Below are positions 53,688 through 62,124 of a stretch of 64,000 nt of DNA, in pieces (the first letter of the stretch is position 1; the number at the start of each line of letters is the position of its first letter). The position numbers and the translations under genes were made by a program. The stretch is from Bryobacterales bacterium F-183 (lineage in GTDB: Bacteria; Acidobacteriota; Terriglobia; Bryobacterales; Bryobacteraceae): positions 1,178,001 through 1,242,000 of the forward strand of contig AP025252.1 in the NCBI GenBank assembly GCA_016865505.2, given 5' to 3'. A model generated the notes under the pieces. That model did not search any database and was not told the origin of the DNA. It saw only the letters and a program-made list of their open reading frames with translations.

Positions 53688-54080
53688 TCAGGGGAGGTCC
53701 ACGAAATCGAAGGCCAGTAGCGCGGCCGCCTGACCGGGCGTAACGCCTTCCACCGAACCTACGATGGAGCCGTGCAGGCGTACCGTACCGTCTGAGTCCA
53801 CCTTGCCGATGGCCGTACCGTTCTTGCGGATGGCACCGTCGCTGTACACCTTGCCGACCGTCGATCCACCCTTGCGGATGGTGCCGTCGGACTCGACCGA
53901 GCCTACGATGGAGCCCTTGATCCGGATGTCGCCGCCCGATTCGAACCTGCCGATGATGGAGCCGCGGACGCGGATACTGCCATCGGACTCGACGCGGCCC
54001 ACCGTGCTACCACCCTTGCGGATATCACCCGCTAGGACAGTTGTGGCAAGTAGGAGCAGTTGTAGCAGTACGCGTCCCAT
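53688..54080 (-). CDS. Exported protein made of 16-residue tandem repeats
   Basis: The 130-aa protein has a signal peptide (MGRVLLQLLLLATTVLA) and then about five and a half near-identical 16-residue repeats of the form KVxSDGxIRxxGSxVG (for example RVESDGSIRVRGSIIG, SVESDGTIRKGGSTVG). Regular Gly and alternating hydrophobics suggest a small beta-solenoid or beta-roll. I do not know its function. It heads a two-gene unit with the CRTAC1-like gene. Confidence 0.75.
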   Translation of the reverse strand: MGRVLLQLLLLATTVLAGDIRKGGSTVGRVESDGSIRVRGSIIGRFESGGDIRIKGSIVGSVESDGTIRKGGSTVGKVYSDGAIRKNGTAIGKVDSDGTVRLHGSIVGSVEGVTPGQAAALLAFDFVDLP

Positions 54081-54182
54081 GCACTGATGCTACCAGGACT
54101 GCTGCCGTAAATCTCAAGACTGTATTTTCAACGGCTTATCGTGGGGAAAAGTAGCAAAAGTACCGGGTGGTATCTCCGAAGG

Positions 54183-54194
54183 AAAAGTACTTTT
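54183..54194. promoter_or_regulatory. Palindrome AAAAGTACTTTT and AAAAGTA repeats upstream of the PEP-CTERM gene
   Basis: AAAAGTACTTTT (54,183-54,194) is a perfect 12-bp palindrome. Two more partial copies, AAAAGTA at about 54,147 and 54,156, lie just to the left. All lie in the divergent gap between the repeat-protein gene and the PEP-CTERM gene, about 110 bp before its ATG, where an operator would be expected. Function not established. Confidence 0.4.
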
Positions 54195-54297
54195 GCCCCG
54201 TTTTTTGGGGTTTGCATCAGTACTCAATTTTGAACGTACTGTACTCTTCGGCCACTCTGCGCCAACGGGCAAACTGCACTTGAGAACAGTGCACCCC

Positions 54298-54972
54298 ATG
54301 AAGAACAACAATAAAAACAAGATCGCAGCGTTTGCCCTTCTGAGCTTGAGTTTCCTCGCCAGCGCGACCAGCGCCCAGGCGTCCACCCTGACCTACAACG
54401 GCGGCGGCCTCGGCACCGGCGTCGACCTCAAAGTGAACGGCAGCTATGAGTCGGTGTTCGCCGGACAGCTTCTGATCACGCTCGATGCGAAGGATTCGAT
54501 TGCCTTTTGCGTCGATCTCTTTGCGCCGCTGTCCCGCGGATCGTATTCGACGATTACGGGGTCGCCTGTGACGTACACCAATGGCAATCGCGCGGCTTGG
54601 ATCGTGGAGAACTACGGCCTGAACATCACCACCAATGCGATGGCGGCGGCTGTACAGTTGGCTCTGTGGGAAGTGGTGCATGACGGCGGTAACGGCCTGG
54701 GAACCGGCATTATCCGCAGCACCAACTCGATGAGCAGCAGCCTGAAGGCGGATGCCAACAGCATCATCGCGGCGAGCCTGGGCAAGAGTTCCAACAACGC
54801 CACGATTCTCTACAACACGTTCCCCAGCGGCCTGAAGGCACAGACCTTGATTGTGTACACGCCGCCCACCAGCGCGGAAGTGCCGGAACCGTCCTCGATC
54901 GCGATGCTGAGTATCGGCGTCGCCGGCCTCGGATTTGGCGTCTATCGCAAGCGTAAGGCCAGCAACCGGTAA
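54298..54972 (+). CDS. PEP-CTERM surface protein with thioester-type domain
   Basis: The 224-aa protein has a signal peptide (1-28), a beta-rich domain and a C-terminal PEP-CTERM sorting signal: VPEPSS (195-200), a hydrophobic helix and YRKRK. The central domain has Cys71 in FCVDLF and Gln120 in AAVQLALWEV. These are the two residues that form an internal Cys-Gln thioester in surface thioester domains (TED). PEP-CTERM proteins are cleaved by exosortase and held in the outer envelope or exopolysaccharide. No exosortase is in the window. A strong terminator follows. ATG 54,298 fits the signal peptide. Confidence 0.82.
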   Translation: MKNNNKNKIAAFALLSLSFLASATSAQASTLTYNGGGLGTGVDLKVNGSYESVFAGQLLITLDAKDSIAFCVDLFAPLSRGSYSTITGSPVTYTNGNRAAWIVENYGLNITTNAMAAAVQLALWEVVHDGGNGLGTGIIRSTNSMSSSLKADANSIIAASLGKSSNNATILYNTFPSGLKAQTLIVYTPPTSAEVPEPSSIAMLSIGVAGLGFGVYRKRKASNR

Positions 54973-55012
54973 CAAGAAGAAGCCACCGAAGTTGCTGGTA
55001 TAGGCCGGGCGT

Positions 55013-55061
55013 AGAGCCGGACTGCAGGGGTCGCTCCTGGGTCCGGCTCTTCGCCTTTTTT
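55013..55061 (+). terminator. Rho-independent terminator after the PEP-CTERM gene
   Basis: AGAGCCGGAC (55,013-55,022) pairs perfectly with its complement at 55,041-55,050 around an 18-base loop. A run of T (55,056-55,061) follows. It lies 40 bp after the PEP-CTERM stop on the same strand. Confidence 0.9.
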
Positions 55062-55150
55062 GTGCCTGTTCGTAAGCCTTGGACGGGGTAGTGGATTAAA
55101 TATTGATCCAGCATGTCCGCTGTGCAAAAGAATGTTGTACGATACTTTTC

Positions 55151-55603
55151 ATGGCAGTGATGACGCCGGCTCTGCTTGGACCCATCGTTTTACGGGCCAA
55201 TCCCGTGCGTTACCGCACGCCCGGAACGGCTGCCGAACAGTGCGTGCCGGATTGCTGCCAGGTGCTCAGCCAGACCGAATCCAGGATGTTGGCTGCAGTA
55301 GCGGAAGTTTTTGTCCCTACGGACATGGACCCGCAGCTTGCCATCCAATCGATTGTCGAACATCTGGACCGCCAGCTTGCCTGCTGCCTGAAGCGGATGG
55401 TGCCAGCCTACCGCGCGGGCCTCGCCGCAATCGACTGTGAATGCGCCCACAAAACCGGACACAATCTGCTGTCGCTGCCGTTTGAAGACCGCTTGCGGTT
55501 TTTGGCGTCGATCCAGTCTGGCCACAAACTCACGGCGTTCTTCTCTATGCTTGCCACCGAGTGCGGCAGGGCGTTAGACGCGAATCGCCACGCCAGCGCG
55601 TAA
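55151..55603 (+). CDS. Gluconate 2-dehydrogenase subunit 3-like protein
   Basis: The 150-aa protein has the pattern of the small subunit of membrane-bound GMC dehydrogenases: LSQTESRMLAAVAEVFVPTD, a region with YRAGLAAID and a late Leu-rich segment (LPFEDRLRFLAS). The large GMC flavoprotein and cytochrome subunits are absent nearby, so this one is an orphan. It is also Cys-rich (CVPDCC, ACC, CEC), unlike most members. ATG 55,151 is chosen; ATG 55,160 is possible. Confidence 0.6.
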   Translation: MAVMTPALLGPIVLRANPVRYRTPGTAAEQCVPDCCQVLSQTESRMLAAVAEVFVPTDMDPQLAIQSIVEHLDRQLACCLKRMVPAYRAGLAAIDCECAHKTGHNLLSLPFEDRLRFLASIQSGHKLTAFFSMLATECGRALDANRHASA

Positions 55604-55628
55604 GCTGTTCATTCCAAAATAGGAACCT

Positions 55629-56831
55629 ATGTCTTTTCGGGCGACGCTCGCAACCGCAATGATCGTTGCAGCGGCAGCCCGTCCGGCGATGGCGGGTGAC
55701 GAAAAAGCAGCCCCGGCCGGGCCGATCCGTGTCCTGTTTGTCGGCAACAGCTACACCTACTACAACAACATGCCGGAAATGGTGGCTACCCTTTCCGGCG
55801 GCAAGATCGAGACGCGCATGGTGGTTCGCGGCAGTTCGACGTTGCGTCAACTTTGGGACCTGGGCGAATCCTTAAGCGCGATCCGCGAAGGCAAATGGGA
55901 TTACGTGGTGCTGCAGGAACACAGCCTGCTGGGCGGCATGCGCGTGGATGGCGTGGAATCCATCAACAACCCGGAGTTCTTTCACGAAAGCATCCGTATG
56001 TACGATGCGGAGATCCGGCGGAACAAGGCGAAGACGTTGCTGTATCTGACGTGGGCGCGACGGTCGCACCCCGATCAGCAGAACACCATCAATCAGGCGT
56101 ACCTGGCGATCGCGCAGGAACTGGGGCTGCCGATCGCTCCGGTGGGTGCTGTGTGGCAGCGTATGCGGGAAATGGATCCGACGCTGGTGCTGCACGACCC
56201 GGACGGTACGCATCCGAACCCGACGGGGTCGTACATTGCGGCGTGCGTCTTTATCAATACGATTTTGGGTCCGAAGGCGACCTTGGCGCTGCCGGCCAAG
56301 GTGCAGGGTCATCCGATGCGGAGCAATGAGCGTCCGGACATGGGTCGCGTCGTGGATCTGGTGAATCTGCGGCCGGACATCGCGGACCGCATCCAGATGC
56401 TGGCTTCGGAAGTGACGCCGCCTGCGGGTCCTGTAGCGCCGTATGTCGCACCGTCGCGGATTCCTCTGCCTCCGGTGAAGCGGCCGTTTGGTCCTGCGGA
56501 GTTGAGTGGAACGTGGCGAGGTCCGCTGCGCATGTACAGCATGACGATGACGGCGGAACTGAATCTATTGACAGTCGACGGTGTGAGCTGCACGGGGCGC
56601 TGGTCCATCACGAACTACAACGATGACCGCCAGCTACGGCAGCCGATCTCTTCTTGCCGCGTGACGGATGCTGGCGTGTCGTTTGTGCTGTCGGATTACC
56701 GGGGCGTGGGTCCTGGTGAGACGTACTGGGCGCACTTTACGGGAGATACGCTGGCCGGCTGGGCGGACTACCGTGGGGTGTCCAAATCCAGCCGGCTGAT
56801 GGGTTCGTTCGAGCTGCGCAAGCAGAAGTAA
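55629..56831 (+). CDS. Secreted SGNH-type hydrolase
   Basis: The 400-aa protein has a signal peptide (RATLATAMIVAAAARPAMA), then an SGNH-like fold. The nucleophile motif is in VLFVGNSYTYYNN, a block II-like Gly is followed by WDYVVLQEHS, and the catalytic Asp-His pair is in DPDGTHPNPTGSY. The C-terminal third (about 290-400) is a beta-rich domain of unknown role. Such enzymes are esterases or deacetylases acting on carbohydrates. Substrate unknown. Confidence 0.75.
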   Translation: MSFRATLATAMIVAAAARPAMAGDEKAAPAGPIRVLFVGNSYTYYNNMPEMVATLSGGKIETRMVVRGSSTLRQLWDLGESLSAIREGKWDYVVLQEHSLLGGMRVDGVESINNPEFFHESIRMYDAEIRRNKAKTLLYLTWARRSHPDQQNTINQAYLAIAQELGLPIAPVGAVWQRMREMDPTLVLHDPDGTHPNPTGSYIAACVFINTILGPKATLALPAKVQGHPMRSNERPDMGRVVDLVNLRPDIADRIQMLASEVTPPAGPVAPYVAPSRIPLPPVKRPFGPAELSGTWRGPLRMYSMTMTAELNLLTVDGVSCTGRWSITNYNDDRQLRQPISSCRVTDAGVSFVLSDYRGVGPGETYWAHFTGDTLAGWADYRGVSKSSRLMGSFELRKQK

Positions 56832-56838
56832 ATCGCTG

Positions 56839-58467
56839 CTACTGCCGGAAGCCGATGGCTTTGACTTCCGCGCTATTTCCGGTCATTTCCCAATTGATTG
56901 CAGAAAACGGGATCACGCCTTTGGCGAAGAACTCGTCCATGAAGGTCTTCATGGTGAACGCTTTCCCCTTCTTGGTTGCGTAGTCCGCGATCAGACGTTC
57001 AAATTCGAGCTTGCCCGACAGGTACGTGGTGCCGTAGCCGGGCTGGTGGGCGTAGATGCCCATGTCCACCCAGATGGTGCTGCCTTTGGGATTGAACCAG
57101 CCGTTGGGCGTGGTGTCGATGATGTACTTCATGGCCTGGTCGAGCGTGAATTCGCCGCTGTGGAACTTGAGGTCCGCGATGCCGCGAATGGCTCGTACGG
57201 CGATCATCACCTGGATGAGTTCCTGGGCGCGGGGACGGTCGGCGAGGAGTCCGGCTTGGGTCATGGTCTCCTCCCAGGCGGTGGCGAAGCCTTCGCTGCG
57301 TCCCATCCAGATGTTGTAGAGAAGGCGCGAACTGCGTACCGGGCTGGGATGCGGTTCGCGGTCGAGGCGCTGCTTTTCGAGCCAGTGGACCATGTGGCAC
57401 TTCATCGGTAAAGAGTCGCGATACTCGACATTGGAGAAGATGTCGAGCGCTTCCGGCGGCGACAGGCGACGGACCGGGCGCAAGCGGTTTAGGTTCATGT
57501 ACTCGGGTACGGTGAAGATCTCCTGCTTGCGAAGGAAGTCCATAAAGTAGTCGATGGCTTGGTCGTTGCGCTGGTTCAGTTCCTCCAGCGACGACGCGAC
57601 CTTGAGTTCCGGCAGATTGCGGTTGCGATTGCGCAGCATGGCCAGCGTTGAGAGCGAGCGGGAGAGTTCGCGTTCGAGCGACTGCAGCAGGGTCTGCCAG
57701 GTGTAGTTCGACAACTGGACGTGCTTCAGATGCCAGTTGTACTGCTCGATGCCGAGCGGCTTCGATGTCGAGGCCGGCATCTTTTTCACTCCGGCTTCGA
57801 GCCAGGTGACAAAGTCTGCGGTGGCTTTGGCAGCGGCTTTGGCAGCAGCGGCGAGTTCCGGATGCGAAGACGCGTTCTGTTCGGCCAAGGTCTCAAGCGT
57901 GCGTACTTCCTGTTGGCGGAACCAGATGCCAAGAGTCCACAAATCTTTGTTGGGTTCGGTGAGGTTGGTTTTGGCCTGCGCCATCAGGTTGGGTACAGCC
58001 AAGAGCTTGGTGCGTACATCCGCTGCGTCGCCTTCGGAGAGCGGCATCTTGTATTGCCAGAGTTCGAGTACGCCGTAGACGTGAGGTCCTTCATGAAGCG
58101 GCGTGTCGGATTCGGCGGCTTTGACGGCGCTGTAGAAGAACGGCGCGCGAGCCCAGGGACGGAGTACGCGGTGGTCGAACTCGAGGCCGTTCATCTCCGC
58201 GCGGATGAGGTTGTAGTCGATCTTTTCGGCGACCGTCCACTTGGAGATGTCGAATGCGGCCAACTTCTGCTGCCAGGTCTTGAGCGCAGCGTACTGCTTT
58301 TTCATCGCGGCGGCCGAATAATCGGGTACGCCATCCACCATCACCGGATGTTGAAACTCGCGCCAGTCCTTGTAGAACTGGAGGAGTTCAGAGTGCGTGG
58401 ACGGCGTGGTCGCAGCGCAGAGCGCAAGGGGTAAAGCCAGGAGCAGCAGAAGTTGGGTACGCATCAT
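56839..58467 (-). CDS. DUF885 family exported protein
   Basis: The 542-aa protein has a signal peptide (MMRTQLLLLLALPLALCAA) and a long helical domain with WREFQHPVMVDGVPDYSAAA, DYNLIRAEMNGLEFDHRVL and YLSGKLEFERLIADYA, the pattern of DUF885. Other members are putative peptidase-like proteins with an HExxH-type site; I do not see that site here, so the enzyme class is unsure. It follows the dienelactone hydrolase gene by 16 bp on the same strand. Confidence 0.7.
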   Translation of the reverse strand: MMRTQLLLLLALPLALCAATTPSTHSELLQFYKDWREFQHPVMVDGVPDYSAAAMKKQYAALKTWQQKLAAFDISKWTVAEKIDYNLIRAEMNGLEFDHRVLRPWARAPFFYSAVKAAESDTPLHEGPHVYGVLELWQYKMPLSEGDAADVRTKLLAVPNLMAQAKTNLTEPNKDLWTLGIWFRQQEVRTLETLAEQNASSHPELAAAAKAAAKATADFVTWLEAGVKKMPASTSKPLGIEQYNWHLKHVQLSNYTWQTLLQSLERELSRSLSTLAMLRNRNRNLPELKVASSLEELNQRNDQAIDYFMDFLRKQEIFTVPEYMNLNRLRPVRRLSPPEALDIFSNVEYRDSLPMKCHMVHWLEKQRLDREPHPSPVRSSRLLYNIWMGRSEGFATAWEETMTQAGLLADRPRAQELIQVMIAVRAIRGIADLKFHSGEFTLDQAMKYIIDTTPNGWFNPKGSTIWVDMGIYAHQPGYGTTYLSGKLEFERLIADYATKKGKAFTMKTFMDEFFAKGVIPFSAINWEMTGNSAEVKAIGFRQ

Positions 58468-58483
58468 TGTTCTCTGAGAGTCC

Positions 58484-59344
58484 TTAGAGTTTGGCGTACA
58501 GAGCGAGCAGGCGGGTCCAGGCCTTTTCGGCGAGCGCTTCGTTGTAGACGCGAGAGTCCGGCGGGCACCAGCCGTGGGCGGCTTCGTACACTTCCACTTC
58601 TGCGTTCAGCTTGGCCTTGGCGAAGGTTTCCTTGAGCACCTCTTTGTCTTGTGGCGCGCGCTGATCGTCATTCTGCGCAACCAGAACGAGGAAGTTCGCC
58701 TTCGTCGCGGCCGCCTGGATGTGCGGGCTATTTGGTTCGGTACCGCGCACAAGGCCACCGCCGTGGAATGACGCCACGCCGCCGACACGACCGGGTACAG
58801 CAGCGGCAGTACGGAAGGCGATGGGTCCACCCATGCAGTAACCCTGGGTGCCGATCTTGCGGTGCTTGGCGACCGGTGCCTGCTGATCGAGCCAGCCGAC
58901 GAAAGCCTTGGCGTCCGTCATGTGGGTGGTTTCGTTCAAGCCCTGGGCGAACTTACGTACATCGTCGATGGACGCGGCGGAGGCGTTTTCGGCCACTTGG
59001 CCTTTCTTCGAGCGATAGAAGGGGTTGACGACGAGTACGGAATAGCCGGATTCGGCAAGACGCTTGCCCATCTGGCGCATGGCAGGGCGGAGGCCGAAGA
59101 TGTCGGGCCACAGCAGTACGCCGGGCGCGGATCCGGTAGCAGGGTGTACGAAGTAGCCGTCGGCCTCGCCATCGGGGGTCTTGATGGTGACTTCGGATTC
59201 CTTGACGGTGACGGCGTTGGCCACGGCAGGAAGCATCATGCTCATGCCGCCTGCGCCCAACAACACACCAAACTGTTTTCTGGTTACCAGGCCGCGAGCA
59301 ATATACTCTTTTTCGTCCTGATCAAAATGGTCCTGATCGCACAT
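58484..59344 (-). CDS. Dienelactone hydrolase family protein
   Basis: The 286-aa alpha/beta hydrolase has the DLH triad: Cys nucleophile in GTQGYCMGGPIAF, Asp in LVAQNDDQRA and His in EAAHGWCP. The N-terminus (LVTRKQFGVLLGAGGMSMML) resembles an export signal with one Arg only, so localisation is uncertain. It may cleave lactones or other activated esters. It is the first gene of a pair with the DUF885 gene. Confidence 0.85.
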   Translation of the reverse strand: MCDQDHFDQDEKEYIARGLVTRKQFGVLLGAGGMSMMLPAVANAVTVKESEVTIKTPDGEADGYFVHPATGSAPGVLLWPDIFGLRPAMRQMGKRLAESGYSVLVVNPFYRSKKGQVAENASAASIDDVRKFAQGLNETTHMTDAKAFVGWLDQQAPVAKHRKIGTQGYCMGGPIAFRTAAAVPGRVGGVASFHGGGLVRGTEPNSPHIQAAATKANFLVLVAQNDDQRAPQDKEVLKETFAKAKLNAEVEVYEAAHGWCPPDSRVYNEALAEKAWTRLLALYAKL

Positions 59345-59524
59345 GGGTGAGATTCGCCTCCTGAAGAGATGGCCGGGGAAAATACCGGCTCGTGCAAGTA
59401 CGCTGCTCAGGTATTTTATCCCGAAAAGTGCATGTCGCCTCCGCTATACTAGGTAATTCGACCCTCCCCCGGGGCTAGGTTTCGCACGCCCATTTTTCAA
59501 TGTGCGCGGCGATGTGAGGAATGA

Positions 59525-60637
59525 ATGGAATTTACCGTCAATAAAGCCGATCTGGTCCGCGAACTGAGCCTGTCCCAAGGCGTCGTGGAAAAGAAAACGA
59601 CCATCCCGATTCTGTCGAACGTATTGGTCGAAGCGTCCGGCGACCGCATCTTCCTCACCGCTACGGATTTGGAGTTGGGCATCCGCTGTTCGTGCGCGGC
59701 CAAGGTGAAAAAGCAGGGGTCGGGTACGATTCCGGCCAAGCGCCTGCTGGATTACGTACGCCTGCTGCCGGACGCGCCGCTCGATATCAAGTTGGGCGAC
59801 AACCACTGGATTACGATCACCTGCGGGCGTTCGAAGACGCGCATCGCCGGCATGAGCCGCGAGAGCTTCCCCGAACTGCCGCAGATGCCGGATACCTTGG
59901 CGAAGATCCCGGTGGCGGCGTTCTCGACGATGATCGGGCGTACGATCTTTGCGATCTCGAACGAAGAGAGCCGGTTTACGTTGAACGGCGCGCTGTTGTT
60001 GCTGCGCGATTCTGCTGTAACGATGGTGTCGACGGACGGGCATCGGTTGTCGATGGTGCAGAACAGTGGGATCGATCTGGGTGGAGCGTCGTATCGCGCA
60101 CTGCTGCCGAAGAAGGCGATGGGCGAGATTCTGAAGTTGGGTTCGGATGCGGCGGAAGATGGCGCGTTTGAGTTTTCCGGCGATGAGAATCATTTGTTCT
60201 TTCGCCTGGGTGACCGCATGCTGATGTCTCGCAAGTTGACTGGCAATTTTCCGGATTACGAGCGCGTACTGCCGAAGGAGCAGCCGAACGAGATTGCACT
60301 GGCGCGGGAAGAGTTCCGCGGGTCGATTGAGCGCGTGGCGCAGTTTTCGGATGAGCGCAGCCGGGCGATTCGAGTTCGCATCAGCACGGGCGAGTTGAAG
60401 ATTTTCAGCTCGATTTCGGAGACCGGTGAATCGGAAGAGAACCTGCCAATCGAGTACAGCGGCGCCAATGTGGAGATTGGGTTCAACGCGGCGTACTTGC
60501 TGGACTTTCTGAAGGCGGTGCCGCCGGGGGACATCAAGTTCCTGTTCAAGGATGGGAATTCGGCAGGCGAGTATCGGCCGGGTGATGCGGGTGAAGGGAA
60601 TCAGTACCGCTACGTGGTCATGCCGATGCGGATCTGA
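59525..60637 (+). CDS. dnaN: DNA polymerase III beta subunit (sliding clamp)
   Basis: The 370-aa clamp shows three-domain beta-clamp features: MEFTVNKADLVRELSLSQGV, TTIPILSNVLVEA, LTATDLELGI, and the end YRYVVMPMRI. It rings DNA and tethers polymerase III. dnaA and recF are not in the window and no DnaA-box cluster (TTATCCACA) was seen upstream, so this is not an obvious oriC. A TATACT at 59,445-59,450 may be its -10. Convergent with the PIN-toxin gene. Confidence 0.97.
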   Translation: MEFTVNKADLVRELSLSQGVVEKKTTIPILSNVLVEASGDRIFLTATDLELGIRCSCAAKVKKQGSGTIPAKRLLDYVRLLPDAPLDIKLGDNHWITITCGRSKTRIAGMSRESFPELPQMPDTLAKIPVAAFSTMIGRTIFAISNEESRFTLNGALLLLRDSAVTMVSTDGHRLSMVQNSGIDLGGASYRALLPKKAMGEILKLGSDAAEDGAFEFSGDENHLFFRLGDRMLMSRKLTGNFPDYERVLPKEQPNEIALAREEFRGSIERVAQFSDERSRAIRVRISTGELKIFSSISETGESEENLPIEYSGANVEIGFNAAYLLDFLKAVPPGDIKFLFKDGNSAGEYRPGDAGEGNQYRYVVMPMRI

Positions 60638-60644
60638 CGCAGCG

Positions 60645-61085
60645 CTAGACGATCTCGCGTAGCAGGCGCAGCAGTTGAACGTCTGTCATTACGCGAATCT
60701 TGTGGCGGGCACAAAACGCCAGCACGTTGAGCGCGTAGAAATGCTTGTCAACCGTGCATAGGATGTCCGCGTCCCCAGCAATGGCCGTATAGACAACCGG
60801 ATCGTCCTCTGGGTCCTCCAAAACAATCGGTGGGCCGCTTGCAGGTTCGACGATATCTGCCATCGAACGTAGCATCGCAAGGTGGCGATCAATCTCTTGC
60901 TCGGTAAGGCTGAACAGTTTTTGAAGTCGCGGATAGTGGAGTACGCGAGCAACTTCATCCAGCACATACGACGAGAGAATCAGCGCGTGGCCTGTTTCGC
61001 GAAGCACTAGCAACAACTCACGCGCTGGACCAGCCGCCTTCTCGTGAGCGCGAATCAGAATCGCGGTGTCAATCCCAATTCTCAC
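60645..61085 (-). CDS. PIN-domain toxin of a toxin-antitoxin pair
   Basis: The 146-aa PIN-domain protein has acidic residues at the expected spots: Asp in RIGIDTAILI, Glu in SSYVLDEVARV and two Asp near EDPEDDPVVY and GDADILCTVD. PIN toxins are ribonucleases. The ATG overlaps the antitoxin stop (ATGA), the usual order antitoxin then toxin. The family is that of putative TA PIN proteins rather than short VapC. Confidence 0.8.
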   Translation of the reverse strand: MRIGIDTAILIRAHEKAAGPARELLLVLRETGHALILSSYVLDEVARVLHYPRLQKLFSLTEQEIDRHLAMLRSMADIVEPASGPPIVLEDPEDDPVVYTAIAGDADILCTVDKHFYALNVLAFCARHKIRVMTDVQLLRLLREIV

Positions 61086-61372
61086 CTGTTTGGTGTCGAA
61101 CGGGCGTGAAGCAACGCTTCCTCAATAATGGCTGAGACTTCACTTTCCGGCACATCCTGTACCCGGCGAGCCATCTCGTCCATCCAGGCCTCCATCCGAT
61201 CAAAGGCGGCCTCACGCTCCGCGCCTACTGCCGCATGGCTGATGATGCGCCCCTTGGACGAACGTACAAAGAGCAACTCATCTTCCTCCAGCTTTTGGCC
61301 CAGAAGGAATTCCGCCGCCTGGCGCTTTTCCGGGGGCAGTTCGTTCACTGCTACGAAAACGCTTTTCTCCAT
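61082..61372 (-). CDS. Antitoxin partner of the PIN-domain protein
   Basis: The 96-aa protein has an N-terminal FVAVNELPPEKRQAAEFLLG region and a helical, acidic C-terminus (SEVSAIIEEALLHARS) of the kind that wraps PIN toxins. A DNA-binding region is not clearly visible. The frame is open to 61,441, but ATG 61,372 matches antitoxin size. It is divergent from the FAH gene by 68 bp. Confidence 0.65.
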   Translation of the reverse strand: MEKSVFVAVNELPPEKRQAAEFLLGQKLEEDELLFVRSSKGRIISHAAVGAEREAAFDRMEAWMDEMARRVQDVPESEVSAIIEEALLHARSTPNR

Positions 61373-61440
61373 AGCCAACTCCTGCTTGATGATAACAACG
61401 CCAACTGAGTGAGATACTGGGAGTTCGCGCCAACACCACA

Positions 61441-62112
61441 ATGATTCGCTACCGCTTCTCCAACCAGCAGGAGGCGGAACAACTCCTGCCCGCCGCCTCT
61501 CCGTCCAAGATCGTCTGCGTCGGACGTAACTACGCCGAACACGCCAAGGAACTCGGCAATGAGGTCCCTAAGGAGCCGCTGATCTTCCTCAAGCCGCCGT
61601 CCTCGCTCATCGGTAATGGCGATGCCATCATCCACCCCAAACTCTCGCAGCGAGTCGATTTCGAAGGCGAACTCGGGCTCATCATCGGCAAGACCGCCCG
61701 CAAGGTCAAGCGCGAGAACGCCTGGGATTACATTGCCGGCTTCACCGTCGTCAACGATGTCACCGCGCGCGACCTGCAGAAGAAAGACGGCCAGTGGACC
61801 CGCGGCAAAGGCTTTGACACCTTCTGTGTCGCCGGACCTTCGTTCGTCCCCAAGTCCGCGGTGAAGGATTTCAATGCACTGCGCGTGCGTACGCTGCTCA
61901 ACGGTGAGGTCAAGCAGGACGCCCCCATCACGGATCTCATTTTCCCTGTGGATGTTATCATCGAGTACGTATCGGAGTTCATGAGCCTGGAACCTGGCGA
62001 TCTGATCGCTACGGGCACGCCGCCTGGCGTCGGTCCGATGCAGCCTGGCTCGACGGTCCGCATCGAGATCGATGGGATCGGTATTTTGGAAAATCCCGTC
62101 CAAGCCGAGTAA
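61441..62112 (+). CDS. Fumarylacetoacetate hydrolase family protein
   Basis: The 223-aa FAH-fold enzyme shows VCVGRNYAEHAKEL, the metal ligands in VDFEGELGLIIG, VVNDVTARDLQ and GDLIATGTPPGVGPM. Members hydrolyse or decarboxylate beta-diketones and 2-hydroxymuconate-type acids, or act on oxaloacetate or acylpyruvate. Length fits the short acylpyruvase type. It starts a rightward run with the transaldolase-like gene (12 bp gap). Confidence 0.9.
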   Translation: MIRYRFSNQQEAEQLLPAASPSKIVCVGRNYAEHAKELGNEVPKEPLIFLKPPSSLIGNGDAIIHPKLSQRVDFEGELGLIIGKTARKVKRENAWDYIAGFTVVNDVTARDLQKKDGQWTRGKGFDTFCVAGPSFVPKSAVKDFNALRVRTLLNGEVKQDAPITDLIFPVDVIIEYVSEFMSLEPGDLIATGTPPGVGPMQPGSTVRIEIDGIGILENPVQAE

Positions 62113-62124
62113 AACACCACCACC

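Noticed and set aside
54195-54230. Sigma-54 promoter before the PEP-CTERM gene
   Set aside because: A TTTGCA is present but there is no GG at the required distance upstream.
59345-59524. Replication origin next to dnaN
   Set aside because: No DnaA boxes, no dnaA or recF; neighbours are unrelated.
61374-61434. Three GCCAAC copies between the antitoxin and FAH genes
   Set aside because: Spacings of 26 and 29 bases are irregular, and the motif is short for this base composition.
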